This document shows, piece by piece, positions 23,974-32,783 of a DNA stretch of 64,000 bases. The DNA comes from Geminicoccus sp035556675. GTDB taxonomy: Bacteria > Pseudomonadota > Alphaproteobacteria > Geminicoccales > Geminicoccaceae. Where the stretch lies: the NCBI RefSeq assembly GCF_035556675.1, contig NZ_DATMFZ010000076.1, positions 1 to 64,000 on the forward strand, given 5' to 3'. How positions within the stretch are numbered: the stretch's first letter is position 1; each line of letters starts with the position of its first letter. The notes under the pieces were generated by a model that was given only the letters and a program-made list of their open reading frames with translations, was not told the origin of the DNA and did not search any database. Position numbers and translations under genes: made by a program.

Positions 23974-24462
23974 TCAGACGGTCGGGCCGGCCGGACGCAG
24001 CACCCGGGAGAGTCGGTCCAGGATCGCGTTGACGAAGCCGGGCTCGCCGCCCTCGAAGAAGCCGAACGCCAGCTCGACATATTCGTCGACCACCACGTTG
24101 GTCGGCACGTCGGTGCGGTGCGCCAGCTCGAACCCGGCGCAGTGCAGCAGCGCACGCATCGGCGCCGACAGCCGCTCGATCGTCCAGCCGCTGCTGAGCA
24201 GGGGGGCGATCTGCCGGTCCAGCGCATCGGCATGCTCGGCAGCGCCCAGCACCACGAGCTTGAACCACTCGCGGTCGACCTCGGGTGCCGGCTCGTCGGG
24301 CAGGAACGGCTCGAACAGGGTGGAGAGCCGGTGGTCGTCGAACTCGGCGGCCACCGCCGAGGGCTTCGCGCCCATCAGCTCGATCTGGTAGAGGGCCTGA
24401 ATCGCGGCGAAGCGGGCGGCGCGACGCTTGGTGATCGGCTTGTTGGTCTTCTTGCGGGTCAT
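23974..24462 (-). CDS. nusB: Transcription antitermination factor NusB
   Basis: 162 residues. Basic N-terminus (MTRKKTNKPITKRRAARFAA) followed by the NusB helices: IQALYQIELMG, PAPEVDREWFKLVVLGAAEH, SAPMRALLHCAGFELA and TNVVVDEYVELAFGFFEG. NusB binds boxA RNA with NusE (S10) and supports rRNA antitermination. The ATG overlaps the ribH stop by four bases, so the two are coupled. Confidence 0.96.
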   Translation of the reverse strand: MTRKKTNKPITKRRAARFAAIQALYQIELMGAKPSAVAAEFDDHRLSTLFEPFLPDEPAPEVDREWFKLVVLGAAEHADALDRQIAPLLSSGWTIERLSAPMRALLHCAGFELAHRTDVPTNVVVDEYVELAFGFFEGGEPGFVNAILDRLSRVLRPAGPTV

Positions 24463-24923
24463 CCTCGGAATCTGTCTCGCAACGCGATCAGGTGCAAGGC
24501 GGCGAGCGCAGCACCTCCGCCCTTGTCCATCTGGGCCGGATCGGCCCGCACGATCGCCTGCTGCTCGTTCTCCACGGTAAGGATGCCGTTGCCGATCAGG
24601 CGCTGCTCGCGCACGGCGAGGTCGGTGATCCCGCGCGAGCTCTCATAGGCCACCGTGTCATAATGGGTAGTCTCGCCGCGGATCACCACGCCGATGGCCA
24701 CGAACCCGTCATAGCTCTTGGGTGCCAGTGCGATCGCCGCCGGGATCTCGAGAGCACCCGGGACCACCACATGCTCGACCCGGTTGACCCGGGCGCGTTC
24801 CAGCATCCGCCGCACACCGGCCAGGAGCATGTCGTTGATGTGGGCGTGGTAGCGCGCCTCCACGATCAGGATGCGCGCGCGCGTCAGCACGGGGATGGAG
24901 AGTTGGTCGCCGCTGCCGGCCAT
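24459..24923 (-). CDS. ribH: 6,7-dimethyl-8-ribityllumazine synthase
   Basis: 154 residues. Motifs of lumazine synthase are VEARYHAHINDMLLAG, EHVVVPGALEIPAAI, GFVAIGVVIRGETTHYDTVA (catalytic His) and IGNGILTVENEQQA. It condenses the pyrimidine intermediate with 3,4-dihydroxy-2-butanone 4-phosphate to give the lumazine used by RibE. It sits nine bases after ribBX and overlaps nusB by 4. Confidence 0.97.
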   Translation of the reverse strand: MAGSGDQLSIPVLTRARILIVEARYHAHINDMLLAGVRRMLERARVNRVEHVVVPGALEIPAAIALAPKSYDGFVAIGVVIRGETTHYDTVAYESSRGITDLAVREQRLIGNGILTVENEQQAIVRADPAQMDKGGGAALAALHLIALRDRFRG

Positions 24924-24932
24924 GAAGGTTCC

Positions 24933-26057
24933 TCAATCGATTGCGCGGGTTTCGACGACCCGCAGCCCCCATCCGTCGAGCGCGATGATCGAACGGCCGG
25001 TGTTGGAAAGCAGGATCATGTCCTGGACACCCAGGTCCACCAGGATCTGGGCGCCGACGCCATAGACGCGCAGGTCGCCCGGCGGCGCGGCCTTCTGGCC
25101 GAGGCTGACCAGGACCCGCTCGGAGATCGCGTTGGGGGTGGGCTCGCGCAGGAGTACGACCACGCCGCGCCCAGCCCGGCCGATCTGCTCCATCGCCCGG
25201 TGGAGCTGGTCGCCGCGCCCGCTCTCGCCGGCACCCAGCAGGTCCTCCAGGATGTGGACGGAGTGCATGCGCACCAGGACCGGCTCGCCCGTGCGCACGT
25301 CGCCCTTGACCAGGGCCACGTGCTCGACCTTGTCCATCGCCGACTTGTAGACCTGCAGGCGCCACTGGCCGCCATAGCGGCTCTCGAAGCTGGTCACCAC
25401 GTCGCGCTCGACCAGCCGGTCGTGACGCAGGCGGTGGCTCACCAGGTCGGCGATCTTGCCGATCTTGAGGCCGTGGAGCTGGGCGAAGGCGACGAGGTCC
25501 GGCAGGCGGGCCATGGTCCCGTCGTCGTTCATGATCTCGCAGATCACGCCTGCCGGGTAGAGGCCGGCCAGCCGGCAGATGTCGACCGCGGCCTCGGTAT
25601 GGCCGGTGCGGACCAGCACGCCGCCTTCGCGCGCCATCAGCGGGAAGATGTGGCCAGGGGCGACCAGGTCGCGCCGGTCGGCGGCCGGATCGATGCAGAC
25701 CGCGATGGTGCGCGCCCGGTCGGCCGCGGAGATCCCGGTGGTCACCCCGGTGCGCGCCTCGACGCTCACCGTGAACGCGGTGCTGATCCGGGCCTCGTTG
25801 CCCTGCGCCATCAGCGGCAGGCCCAGCTCCTCGCAGCGCTGGCGCTGCAGCGCCAGGCAGATCAGGCCGCGGCCGTGCTTGGCCATGAAGTTGACCGCGA
25901 CCGCGTCGCAGAACTGGGCCGGGATGACCAGGTCGCCCTCGTTCTCCCGGTCCTCGTCGTCGACCAGGATGAACATCCGGCCGTTGCGGGCATCTTCCAG
26001 CACCTCGTCGATCGAGGCGAGATAGTCCGAATAGCTGGACAGGTCGTCGGGGCTCAT
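24933..26057 (-). CDS. ribB: 3,4-dihydroxy-2-butanone 4-phosphate synthase with degenerate GTP cyclohydrolase II domain (RibBX type)
   Basis: 374 residues. The N-terminal ~205 residues are RibB, with the active-site ILVDDEDRENEGDLVI and VRTGHTEAAVD. The C-terminal half has the GTP cyclohydrolase II fold, but the zinc-binding cysteines (normally HSECLTGD and RCDCG) are replaced: the text reads VRMHSVHILEDLLGAG and ESGRGDQLH. The cyclohydrolase is therefore expected to be inactive, which matches RibBX described in other Proteobacteria; a genuine RibA should be encoded elsewhere. Overlaps ribE by four bases. Confidence 0.94.
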   Translation of the reverse strand: MSPDDLSSYSDYLASIDEVLEDARNGRMFILVDDEDRENEGDLVIPAQFCDAVAVNFMAKHGRGLICLALQRQRCEELGLPLMAQGNEARISTAFTVSVEARTGVTTGISAADRARTIAVCIDPAADRRDLVAPGHIFPLMAREGGVLVRTGHTEAAVDICRLAGLYPAGVICEIMNDDGTMARLPDLVAFAQLHGLKIGKIADLVSHRLRHDRLVERDVVTSFESRYGGQWRLQVYKSAMDKVEHVALVKGDVRTGEPVLVRMHSVHILEDLLGAGESGRGDQLHRAMEQIGRAGRGVVVLLREPTPNAISERVLVSLGQKAAPPGDLRVYGVGAQILVDLGVQDMILLSNTGRSIIALDGWGLRVVETRAID

Positions 26058-26656
26058 CGCTTCTGCCCGAGCTGGCGGGCGACGTAGCGTGCCAGCATGT
26101 CGGCCTCCAGGTTGACCAGGTCGCCTGGCCGACGATCGGACAGGGTGGTGTGGGTCCAGCTGTGCGGGATGATCGCGACCGCGAAGCTCTGGTCGTCCAC
26201 CTCGGTGACGGTCAGCGAGATCCCGTCCACGGTGATCGAGCCCTTGACCGCGAGCAGCGGGGCCAGCTCGGGCGGCAGGGTGAAGCGCAGCCGGTAGCCC
26301 TCGCCCTCGGGCTCGATCGATTCCACTGTACCAAGCCCGTCGACATGGCCGAACACGAGATGGCCGCCCAGCTCGTCCCCTAGGCGCAGCGAGCGCTCGA
26401 GGTTGATCCGGGTTCCCGCCTGCCAGCCACCGATCGTGGTGAGCCGCAGGGTCTCGGGCGAGGCATGGACCTTCCAGCCGTCGGCGGTGCGCTCGGTGAC
26501 GGTCAGGCAGACGCCGGAATGGGCGATCGAGGCGCCCAGCGGGATAGCGGCCGGATCGAAGCCGCTCTGGACGGTCAGCTCGACCCCGCCGCCCGCGGAT
26601 CCGCTTGGCCGGGCGGCGACGATCTTGCCGATGTCGGTGACGATGCCGGTGAACAT
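26054..26656 (-). CDS. ribE: Riboflavin synthase, alpha subunit
   Basis: 200 residues. Two similar lumazine-binding domains; the first starts MFTGIVTDIGKIV and has IAHSGVCLTVTE, the second has GHLVFGHVDGLGTV and GSITVDGISLTVTEVD. It joins two lumazines to give riboflavin. ATG 26656 is the family start; an open frame reaches 26749 into ribD. GAGGACC lies upstream. Confidence 0.96.
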   Translation of the reverse strand: MFTGIVTDIGKIVAARPSGSAGGGVELTVQSGFDPAAIPLGASIAHSGVCLTVTERTADGWKVHASPETLRLTTIGGWQAGTRINLERSLRLGDELGGHLVFGHVDGLGTVESIEPEGEGYRLRFTLPPELAPLLAVKGSITVDGISLTVTEVDDQSFAVAIIPHSWTHTTLSDRRPGDLVNLEADMLARYVARQLGQKR

Positions 26657-26666
26657 CGACAGGTCC

Positions 26667-27785
26667 TCAAAGATTGCCCGGTGAATCCAGCTCCACCAGG
26701 CGGTCGCCGTCCAGGGTACGCTCCGCCATGATCCGCCAGCGGCGGGCATCGGCCAGCCGGCGCACGCCGAACGGAGCCAAGCCCGCCACGCCGTCGCCGC
26801 CGATCAGGAGCGGGGCGCGTAGGAAGTGCAGCCGATCCACCAGATGTTCCCGCATCAGGCTGGCCGCAAGCACGGCACCTCCTTCGACGAGCAGGCGGGT
26901 GATACCGCGCTCGGCGAGCCGCGCCAAGACGGGGACGAGTGCCACTCCGCCGGTGGAGGCGGCCGGCACCTGCTCGATGCGCACACCCTGGTCGATCAGG
27001 GTCCGCGCCTTGGCCCGGTCGTGGTCTGGTGCGGTGAACAGCCAGGTGGGCGTCTGCCAGGCGGTCCGCACCAGGGTGGCATCCTCGGCGATGCGCAGCC
27101 TGGCATCCAGCACCACCCGCACCGGCGAGCGGGCGGCAAGGCCCGGCAGCCGGCAGGTCAGCGCCGGGTCGTCGGCGAGACCCGTGCCGCTGCCGACCAT
27201 GATCGCGTCGTGGGTGGCGCGCAGGTGATGGCCATAGGCGCGGGCCTCTGGCCCGGTGATCCACTGGCTCTCGCCGGTGGCGGTAGCGATCCTGCCATCC
27301 AGCGAGGTCGCGAGCTTGAGGGCCACGAGCGGCCGGCCACGCCGGACCCGGGCGAAGAAGCCGGCATGGTCGCGCTCGGCCTCGGCCGCCAGCACGCCCT
27401 CGGTGACCTCGATCCCGGCCTGGCGCAGCCGGCGCACGCCGCGCCCCGACACGCGCGGGTCCGGATCGCCGCAGGCCACCACCACCCGGGCCACGCCGGC
27501 GGCGATCAGCGCATCGGCGCAGGGCGGGGTGCGGCCGACATGGGCGCAGGGCTCCAAGCTGACATAGGCGGTGGCACCACGGGCGGCTTCGCCGGCCTGG
27601 CGCAGCGCCTCGGTCTCGGCATGGGGGCGCCCGCCGCTGCCGGTCACCGCTCGGGCCAGCACCATGCGGTCGCGGACGATCACGCAGCCCACCGAAGGAT
27701 TGGGCCAGGTGGCGCCCAGGCCCAATGCGGCGAGGTCGATCGCCATGCGCATCCATCGCTGATCGCGTTCCGGATCGGCCGACAA
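26667..27785 (-). CDS. ribD: Bifunctional diaminohydroxyphosphoribosylaminopyrimidine deaminase/reductase
   Basis: 372 residues. Deaminase domain (1-~150): PNPSVGCVIV, then GGRPHAETEAL (zinc His and catalytic Glu), then LEPCAHVGRTPPCADAL (zinc Cys pair). Reductase domain (~150-372): ALKLATSLDGRIATATGESQ, then WITGPEARAYGHHLRATHDA, then LLVEGGAVLAASLM. Catalyses steps 2 and 3 of riboflavin synthesis. It follows nrdR after 5 bases. Confidence 0.96.
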   Translation of the reverse strand: MSADPERDQRWMRMAIDLAALGLGATWPNPSVGCVIVRDRMVLARAVTGSGGRPHAETEALRQAGEAARGATAYVSLEPCAHVGRTPPCADALIAAGVARVVVACGDPDPRVSGRGVRRLRQAGIEVTEGVLAAEAERDHAGFFARVRRGRPLVALKLATSLDGRIATATGESQWITGPEARAYGHHLRATHDAIMVGSGTGLADDPALTCRLPGLAARSPVRVVLDARLRIAEDATLVRTAWQTPTWLFTAPDHDRAKARTLIDQGVRIEQVPAASTGGVALVPVLARLAERGITRLLVEGGAVLAASLMREHLVDRLHFLRAPLLIGGDGVAGLAPFGVRRLADARRWRIMAERTLDGDRLVELDSPGNL

Positions 27786-27790
27786 GGCAC

Positions 27791-28249
27791 TCAGTCCGGG
27801 CGGCGGGTCAGCTGGCCGATGAAGGTCTGGAAGTCCTCCGGGCCGGCGAAGTCGCGATAAACCGAGGCGAAGCGCACGTAGGCGACCGGGTCCAGGTCGG
27901 CCAAGCTCTCCATCGCCAGCTCGCCCAGCCGGGTCGAGGGAATCTCGCTCTCGCCGGATGCCTCGAGCTGGCGGATGATCCCGGCCACGATCCGGTCGAT
28001 CTGCTCCTCGTCGATGCCGCGCTTGCGGGTCGCGATCCGGATCGAGCGGGCGAGCTTCTCCCGCTCGAAGGTGACCCGCCGCCCATCCTTCTTCACCACG
28101 GTCAGCTCGCGGATCTGCACCCGCTCGATCGTGGAGAACCGGCCGCCGCAGCCGGGGCAGGAGCGGCGCCGGCGGATCGCGGCGCCGTCCTCGATCGGCC
28201 GGCTGTCCTTTACCGAGGTGTCCTCGTAGCCGCAGAACGGGCAGCGCAT
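27791..28249 (-). CDS. nrdR: Transcriptional repressor NrdR
   Basis: 152 residues. The zinc ribbon has Cys pairs in MRCPFCGYEDTSVKDSR and SCPGCGGRFSTIE; an ATP-cone follows (ELTVVKKDGRRVTFEREKLA). NrdR senses ATP/dATP and represses ribonucleotide reductase genes through NrdR boxes. No nrd gene is in the window. It lies between glyA and ribD. Confidence 0.97.
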   Translation of the reverse strand: MRCPFCGYEDTSVKDSRPIEDGAAIRRRRSCPGCGGRFSTIERVQIRELTVVKKDGRRVTFEREKLARSIRIATRKRGIDEEQIDRIVAGIIRQLEASGESEIPSTRLGELAMESLADLDPVAYVRFASVYRDFAGPEDFQTFIGQLTRRPD

Positions 28250-28285
28250 GGTCGGATCATCGCCTCTCGGTCAAGCGTGGCGGCG

Positions 28286-29590
28286 TCAGCGCCGGTAGAT
28301 CGGGAACCGCCGGCACAGTTCCTCGACCTTGTGCCGGGTCGCCTGCTCGACCTGGGCGTCGCCCTCGGGGTTGCGGGCCAGGCCGTCCAGCACGTCGGAG
28401 ATCAGGTGGCCGATCGTCTGGAACTCGGCGGTGCCGAAGCCGCGCGTGGTGCCGGCCGGCGTGCCCAGGCGGATGCCGGAGGTGACCGCGGGCTTTTCCG
28501 GGTCGAACGGGATGCCGTTCTTGTTGCAGGTGATCCCGGCCCGCTCCAGGGCCTTGTCGGCGACGTTGCCCTTGACCCCCTTGGGCCGCATGTCGACCAG
28601 CATCAGATGCGTGTCGGTGCCGCCCGAGACCAGGGCGCAGCCGCGCTCGGTCATCACCCCGGCCAGCGCCCTGGCATTGTCGACCACTTGGCGGGCATAG
28701 GCCTTGAACTCGGGCGTGAGCGCCTCGCCGAATGCCACGGCCTTGGCGGCCACGACATGCATCAGCGGGCCGCCCTGCGAGCCCGGGAACACCGCGCTGT
28801 TGAACTTCTTCGCCAGCGCCTCGTCATTGGTCAGGATCAGGCCGCCGCGCGGGCCGCGCAGGGTCTTGTGCGTGGTCGAGGTGACGACATGGGCGTGCGG
28901 GACCGGCGAGGGATGCACGCCGCCCGCCACCAGCCCGGCGAAATGGGCCATGTCCACCATCAGGATCGCGCCGACGCTGTCGGCGATCTGGCGGAAGCGG
29001 GCGAAGTCGAGAACCCGGGGATAGGCGGAGCCGCCGGCGATGATCAGCTTCGGCCGGGCTTCCAGGGCCTGGCGCTGCAGCTCGTCATAGTCGATCAGGT
29101 GGTCGTCCTCGCGGACCCCGTAGCGGACCACGTTGAACCACTTGCCGGACACGGCGGCAGGCGCCCCGTGGGTCAGATGCCCACCGGCGGCGAGCGACAG
29201 GCCCATGATCGTGTCGCCCGGCTGGAGCAGGGCCAGAAGGACCGCGAAATTGGCCTGCGCCCCGCTGTGCGGCTGGACGTTGGCGAAGCCGCAGCCGAAC
29301 AGCTCCTTCACCCGGTCGATCGCGAGCTGCTCGACCACGTCGGCGAACTCGCAGCCGCCATAATAGCGCTTGCCCGGGTAGCCTTCGGCATACTTGTTGG
29401 TGAACACCGAGCCCTGGGCGTCCAGCACCGCCTGGCTGACGATGTTCTCGGACGCGATCAGCTCGATCTGGTCCTGCTGGCGGTGCAACTCGTCCTGGAT
29501 GGCGCCGAACACGGCGGGGTCGGCACTGGCCAGCCCGCTCGTGAAGAAGCCGGCGGAACGGGTCCGGGGAAGATCGGTGGATGCGGCCAT
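28286..29590 (-). CDS. glyA: Serine hydroxymethyltransferase
   Basis: 434 residues. PLP-binding Lys lies in VVTSTTHKTLRGPRGGLILT; other motifs are IELIASENIVSQAVL, GCEFADVVEQLAIDR, ANVQPHSGAQANFAVLLAL and MDMAHFAG-like VDMAHFAGLVAGG. It interconverts serine and glycine while loading tetrahydrofolate with a one-carbon unit. No glycine riboswitch is visible: only 24 bases separate it from rpiB. Confidence 0.97.
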   Translation of the reverse strand: MAASTDLPRTRSAGFFTSGLASADPAVFGAIQDELHRQQDQIELIASENIVSQAVLDAQGSVFTNKYAEGYPGKRYYGGCEFADVVEQLAIDRVKELFGCGFANVQPHSGAQANFAVLLALLQPGDTIMGLSLAAGGHLTHGAPAAVSGKWFNVVRYGVREDDHLIDYDELQRQALEARPKLIIAGGSAYPRVLDFARFRQIADSVGAILMVDMAHFAGLVAGGVHPSPVPHAHVVTSTTHKTLRGPRGGLILTNDEALAKKFNSAVFPGSQGGPLMHVVAAKAVAFGEALTPEFKAYARQVVDNARALAGVMTERGCALVSGGTDTHLMLVDMRPKGVKGNVADKALERAGITCNKNGIPFDPEKPAVTSGIRLGTPAGTTRGFGTAEFQTIGHLISDVLDGLARNPEGDAQVEQATRHKVEELCRRFPIYRR

Positions 29591-29614
29591 GGGTTCTCTT
29601 CCGGATCGGGCGGG

Positions 29615-30055
29615 CTAGAGGTCGGTCAGTTTGGCGATGCGGCCAGCGTGGCGGCCGCCCTCGAACGGGGTCGCGAGCCAGGCTTCCAGGCAGTCCAACG
29701 CCACCTGGGGGCCGATCACCCGCGCACCCAGCGCCAGCACGTTGGCGTCGTTGTGCAGCCGGGTCAGCCTGGCGGTGGTCACGTCGTGGGCCAGGGCGCA
29801 GCGGATGTGACGAAAGCGGTTGGCGGCGATCGAGATGCCGATCCCGGTGCCACAGATCAGCACGCCGCGCGCTGCCCGACCTTCGCCGATCGCGGTGCAG
29901 ACCGCCTGGGCGATGTCCGGATAGTCGACCGGGGCCGGCCCGTGCGTGCCCAGATCGAGCGTCGGATGGCCCTGCTTCTCCGCCGCTGCCACGAGCAGCG
30001 CCTTCAGCTCGAAGCCGCCATGATCCGCGCCGAACGCGATCGTCGCCTTGCCCAC
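29615..30055 (-). CDS. rpiB: Ribose-5-phosphate isomerase B
   Basis: 146 residues. GADHGGFELKALLVAAAEKQ, DYPDIAQAVCTAI, GVLICGTGIGISIAANRFRH (catalytic Cys) and HNDANVLALGARVIG are RpiB signatures. It interconverts ribose- and ribulose-5-phosphate, and ribulose-5-phosphate is the RibB substrate. The GTG at 30055 is chosen (AGGGAAA upstream, MGKATIAFGADHGG). First gene of the minus-strand operon down to thiL. Confidence 0.94.
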   Translation of the reverse strand: MGKATIAFGADHGGFELKALLVAAAEKQGHPTLDLGTHGPAPVDYPDIAQAVCTAIGEGRAARGVLICGTGIGISIAANRFRHIRCALAHDVTTARLTRLHNDANVLALGARVIGPQVALDCLEAWLATPFEGGRHAGRIAKLTDL

Positions 30056-30208
30056 GCGTAGGTTTCCCTGCCTTGCTGCGGCCGCGCAGATAGCATGACC
30101 CGCCCGCCTGCGCACCATCGGCCGACCGCTCCCTAAACGGTGCCAGCGGTTGGCAGGGCACGGCTCCGTGTACATATCAGGGCGAACGTTTCCCGGAGTG
30201 CCCGACCG

Positions 30209-31206
30209 GTGCCAGCCTTCTCCGTGCTCGACCTCGCCCACATCGTGGAAGGGTCGACCGCCGCCGACGCGTTCCGCAACTCGCTCGACCTCGCCCGCCA
30301 TGTCGAGCAGCTGGGCTATCGCCGCTTCTGGCTGGCCGAGCATCACAACATGATCGGGATCGCCAGTGCGGCGACCTCGGTGGTGATCGGCCATGTCGCG
30401 GCGGGTACCAGCACGATCCGAGTGGGGTCCGGCGGCGTGATGCTGCCGAACCATTCGCCGCTCGTGATCGCCGAGCAGTTCGGCACGCTCGCCACCCTGT
30501 TCCCCGGCCGGATCGACCTGGGCCTGGGCCGGGCCCCCGGCTCGGACATGCGCACCTTCCAGGCGATGCGCCGCTCGCCGGACAGTGCCGACCGCTTCCC
30601 GCAGGACGTGGTCGAGCTGCAGGCCCTGCTCGGGCCCGAGCGGCCCGGCCAGACGCTGCGGGCGGTACCGGGCGTCGGCACCGAGGTGCCCTTGTGGATC
30701 CTGGGCTCCAGCCTGTTCGGCGCCCAGCTCGCCGCGGCGCTCGGCCTGCCGTTCGCCTTCGCCTCGCATTTCGCCCCGGATGCGCTGATGCAGGCGCTGG
30801 AGATCTACCGGGCGCGCTTCGAGCCGTCCGCGCAGCTGGCCGAGCCTTATGCCATGGTCGCGGCCAACGTGGTGGTGGCCGAGACCGACGAGCGGGCCCG
30901 CTATCTGTTCACCTCGATCCAGCAGCAGTTCGCCCATCTGCAGCGCGGCGACCCCGGTCGGCTGCGCCCGCCGGTCGAGGACATCGACGCCTACTGGACG
31001 CCGCACGAGAAGATGCGGGCCCAGCACATGCTGGCCTGCTCGTTCGTGGGTGAGCCCGGCACGGTAAGGAATGGCCTGGCCGCCTTCCTGGAGCGCACGC
31101 GAGCCGACGAGGTGATGGTGGCAGCACCTCTCTATGATCACTCGGCGCGCAAGGCCTCCTTCACCCTGCTCGCCGACATTGCCGCCAAGCTGAACGGGAC
31201 CGGCTC

Positions 31207-31210
<4 letters not shown>
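30209..31210 (+). CDS. LLM-class flavin-dependent oxidoreductase (luciferase-like)
   Basis: 333 residues. Luciferase-like monooxygenase fold: SLDLARHVEQLGYRRFWLAE, then HHNMIGIASAATSVVIGHVA, then RVGSGGVMLPNHSPLVIAEQ and FPGRIDLGLGRAPGSD, then LGSSLFGAQLAAALGLPFAF. The TIM barrel and FMN-type binding residues are in place. Members act on varied small molecules, and the substrate cannot be told. The GTG start at 30209 has GGAG ~10 bases upstream. Overlaps the next gene by four bases. Confidence 0.92.
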
Positions 31211-31890
<680 letters not shown>

Positions 31891-31979
31891 GCGGGAGGGC
31901 TGAACCGGCTGGGCCGGAACTGCCAGGCACGGCAGGGGTTGTCCTCACGCGCCGGTCGGGTTTCCCTAGGGCCAAAGGC

Positions 31980-32783
31980 ATGGCAGCGGCCGGGCCTTTC
32001 CGGAAACGACCAAAGCACGTGCGGACGACGAACTTGATCCAACCAGCGGCGAAGCTGCCGACTCTTCCGCTCAACCAGATGGCGCTGTTCCTCGACGTGG
32101 ACGGCACCCTGCTCGACATTGCGCCCACGCCCGATGCGGTGGTGGTGAACGACGAGCTCAAGGCGGTGCTGGCCGAGCTGTTCATCCGGGCCGGAGGTGC
32201 GGTGGCGCTGGTGAGCGGACGGACGGTGGCCGACCTGGACCGGCTGTTCCAGCCGCTGCGCCTGCCCATGGCGGGCCAGCACGGCGCGGAATGGCGGATC
32301 GCGGCCGATGGCAGCACCGGCCGGATCAGCACTGTGCCCGACCGGCTGCGTGACCTGGCGGTGGCCCTGGCCGGGCAGCATCCCGGCATGCTGGTCGAGG
32401 ACAAGGGTGGTGCGGTGGCGCTGCATGTCCGGGCCCGGCCGGAGCTGGAGGGCGAGATCGCGCAGGCGGTCGAGCGGATCGTGGCCGACTTCCCGGACTA
32501 TGAGGTGCTGCACGGCAAGGCGGTGTTCGAGTTCCGCCGGAAGGGCGTTCACAAGGGGGCCGCGGTGGCGACCCTGGCCGAGCAGCCGCCGTTCTCCGGC
32601 CGTACGCAGGTCTTCATCGGCGACGACACGACCGACCTGGACGCGATCGACACGGTGCAGCGCAGCGGCGGGTATGGCCTGCTGGTAGGTCCGGCAGGAC
32701 CCCTGCGCCGCCCGCACGACGTCCGGACCTGGCTGGCCGGCCTCCTGCGAAGCGGCGGGCCAAGTGAGGGAGAGAGCCCGTGA
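31980..32783 (+). CDS. otsB: Trehalose-6-phosphate phosphatase
   Basis: 267 residues. HAD superfamily motif I is LFLDVDGTLLDIAPTPDAVV (catalytic Asp), with LVSGRTVADLDRLF and FIGDDTTDLDAID later. It removes phosphate from trehalose-6-phosphate made by OtsA. ATG 31980 is used; the ~35-residue lead before MALFLDVDG is Pro- and Lys-rich and may be partly untranslated. It ends inside the GTG start of the next gene (GTGA). Confidence 0.94.
   Translation: MAAAGPFRKRPKHVRTTNLIQPAAKLPTLPLNQMALFLDVDGTLLDIAPTPDAVVVNDELKAVLAELFIRAGGAVALVSGRTVADLDRLFQPLRLPMAGQHGAEWRIAADGSTGRISTVPDRLRDLAVALAGQHPGMLVEDKGGAVALHVRARPELEGEIAQAVERIVADFPDYEVLHGKAVFEFRRKGVHKGAAVATLAEQPPFSGRTQVFIGDDTTDLDAIDTVQRSGGYGLLVGPAGPLRRPHDVRTWLAGLLRSGGPSEGESP

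Noticed and set aside
26054..30055. Searched for an FMN or glycine riboswitch in the rib/glyA operon
   Set aside because: Intergenic gaps are 5-40 bases long, too short; nothing resembling the conserved riboswitch helices was seen.
27725..30061. 778-residue plus-strand open frame over nrdR, glyA and rpiB
   Set aside because: It covers three recognised minus-strand genes and has no domain.
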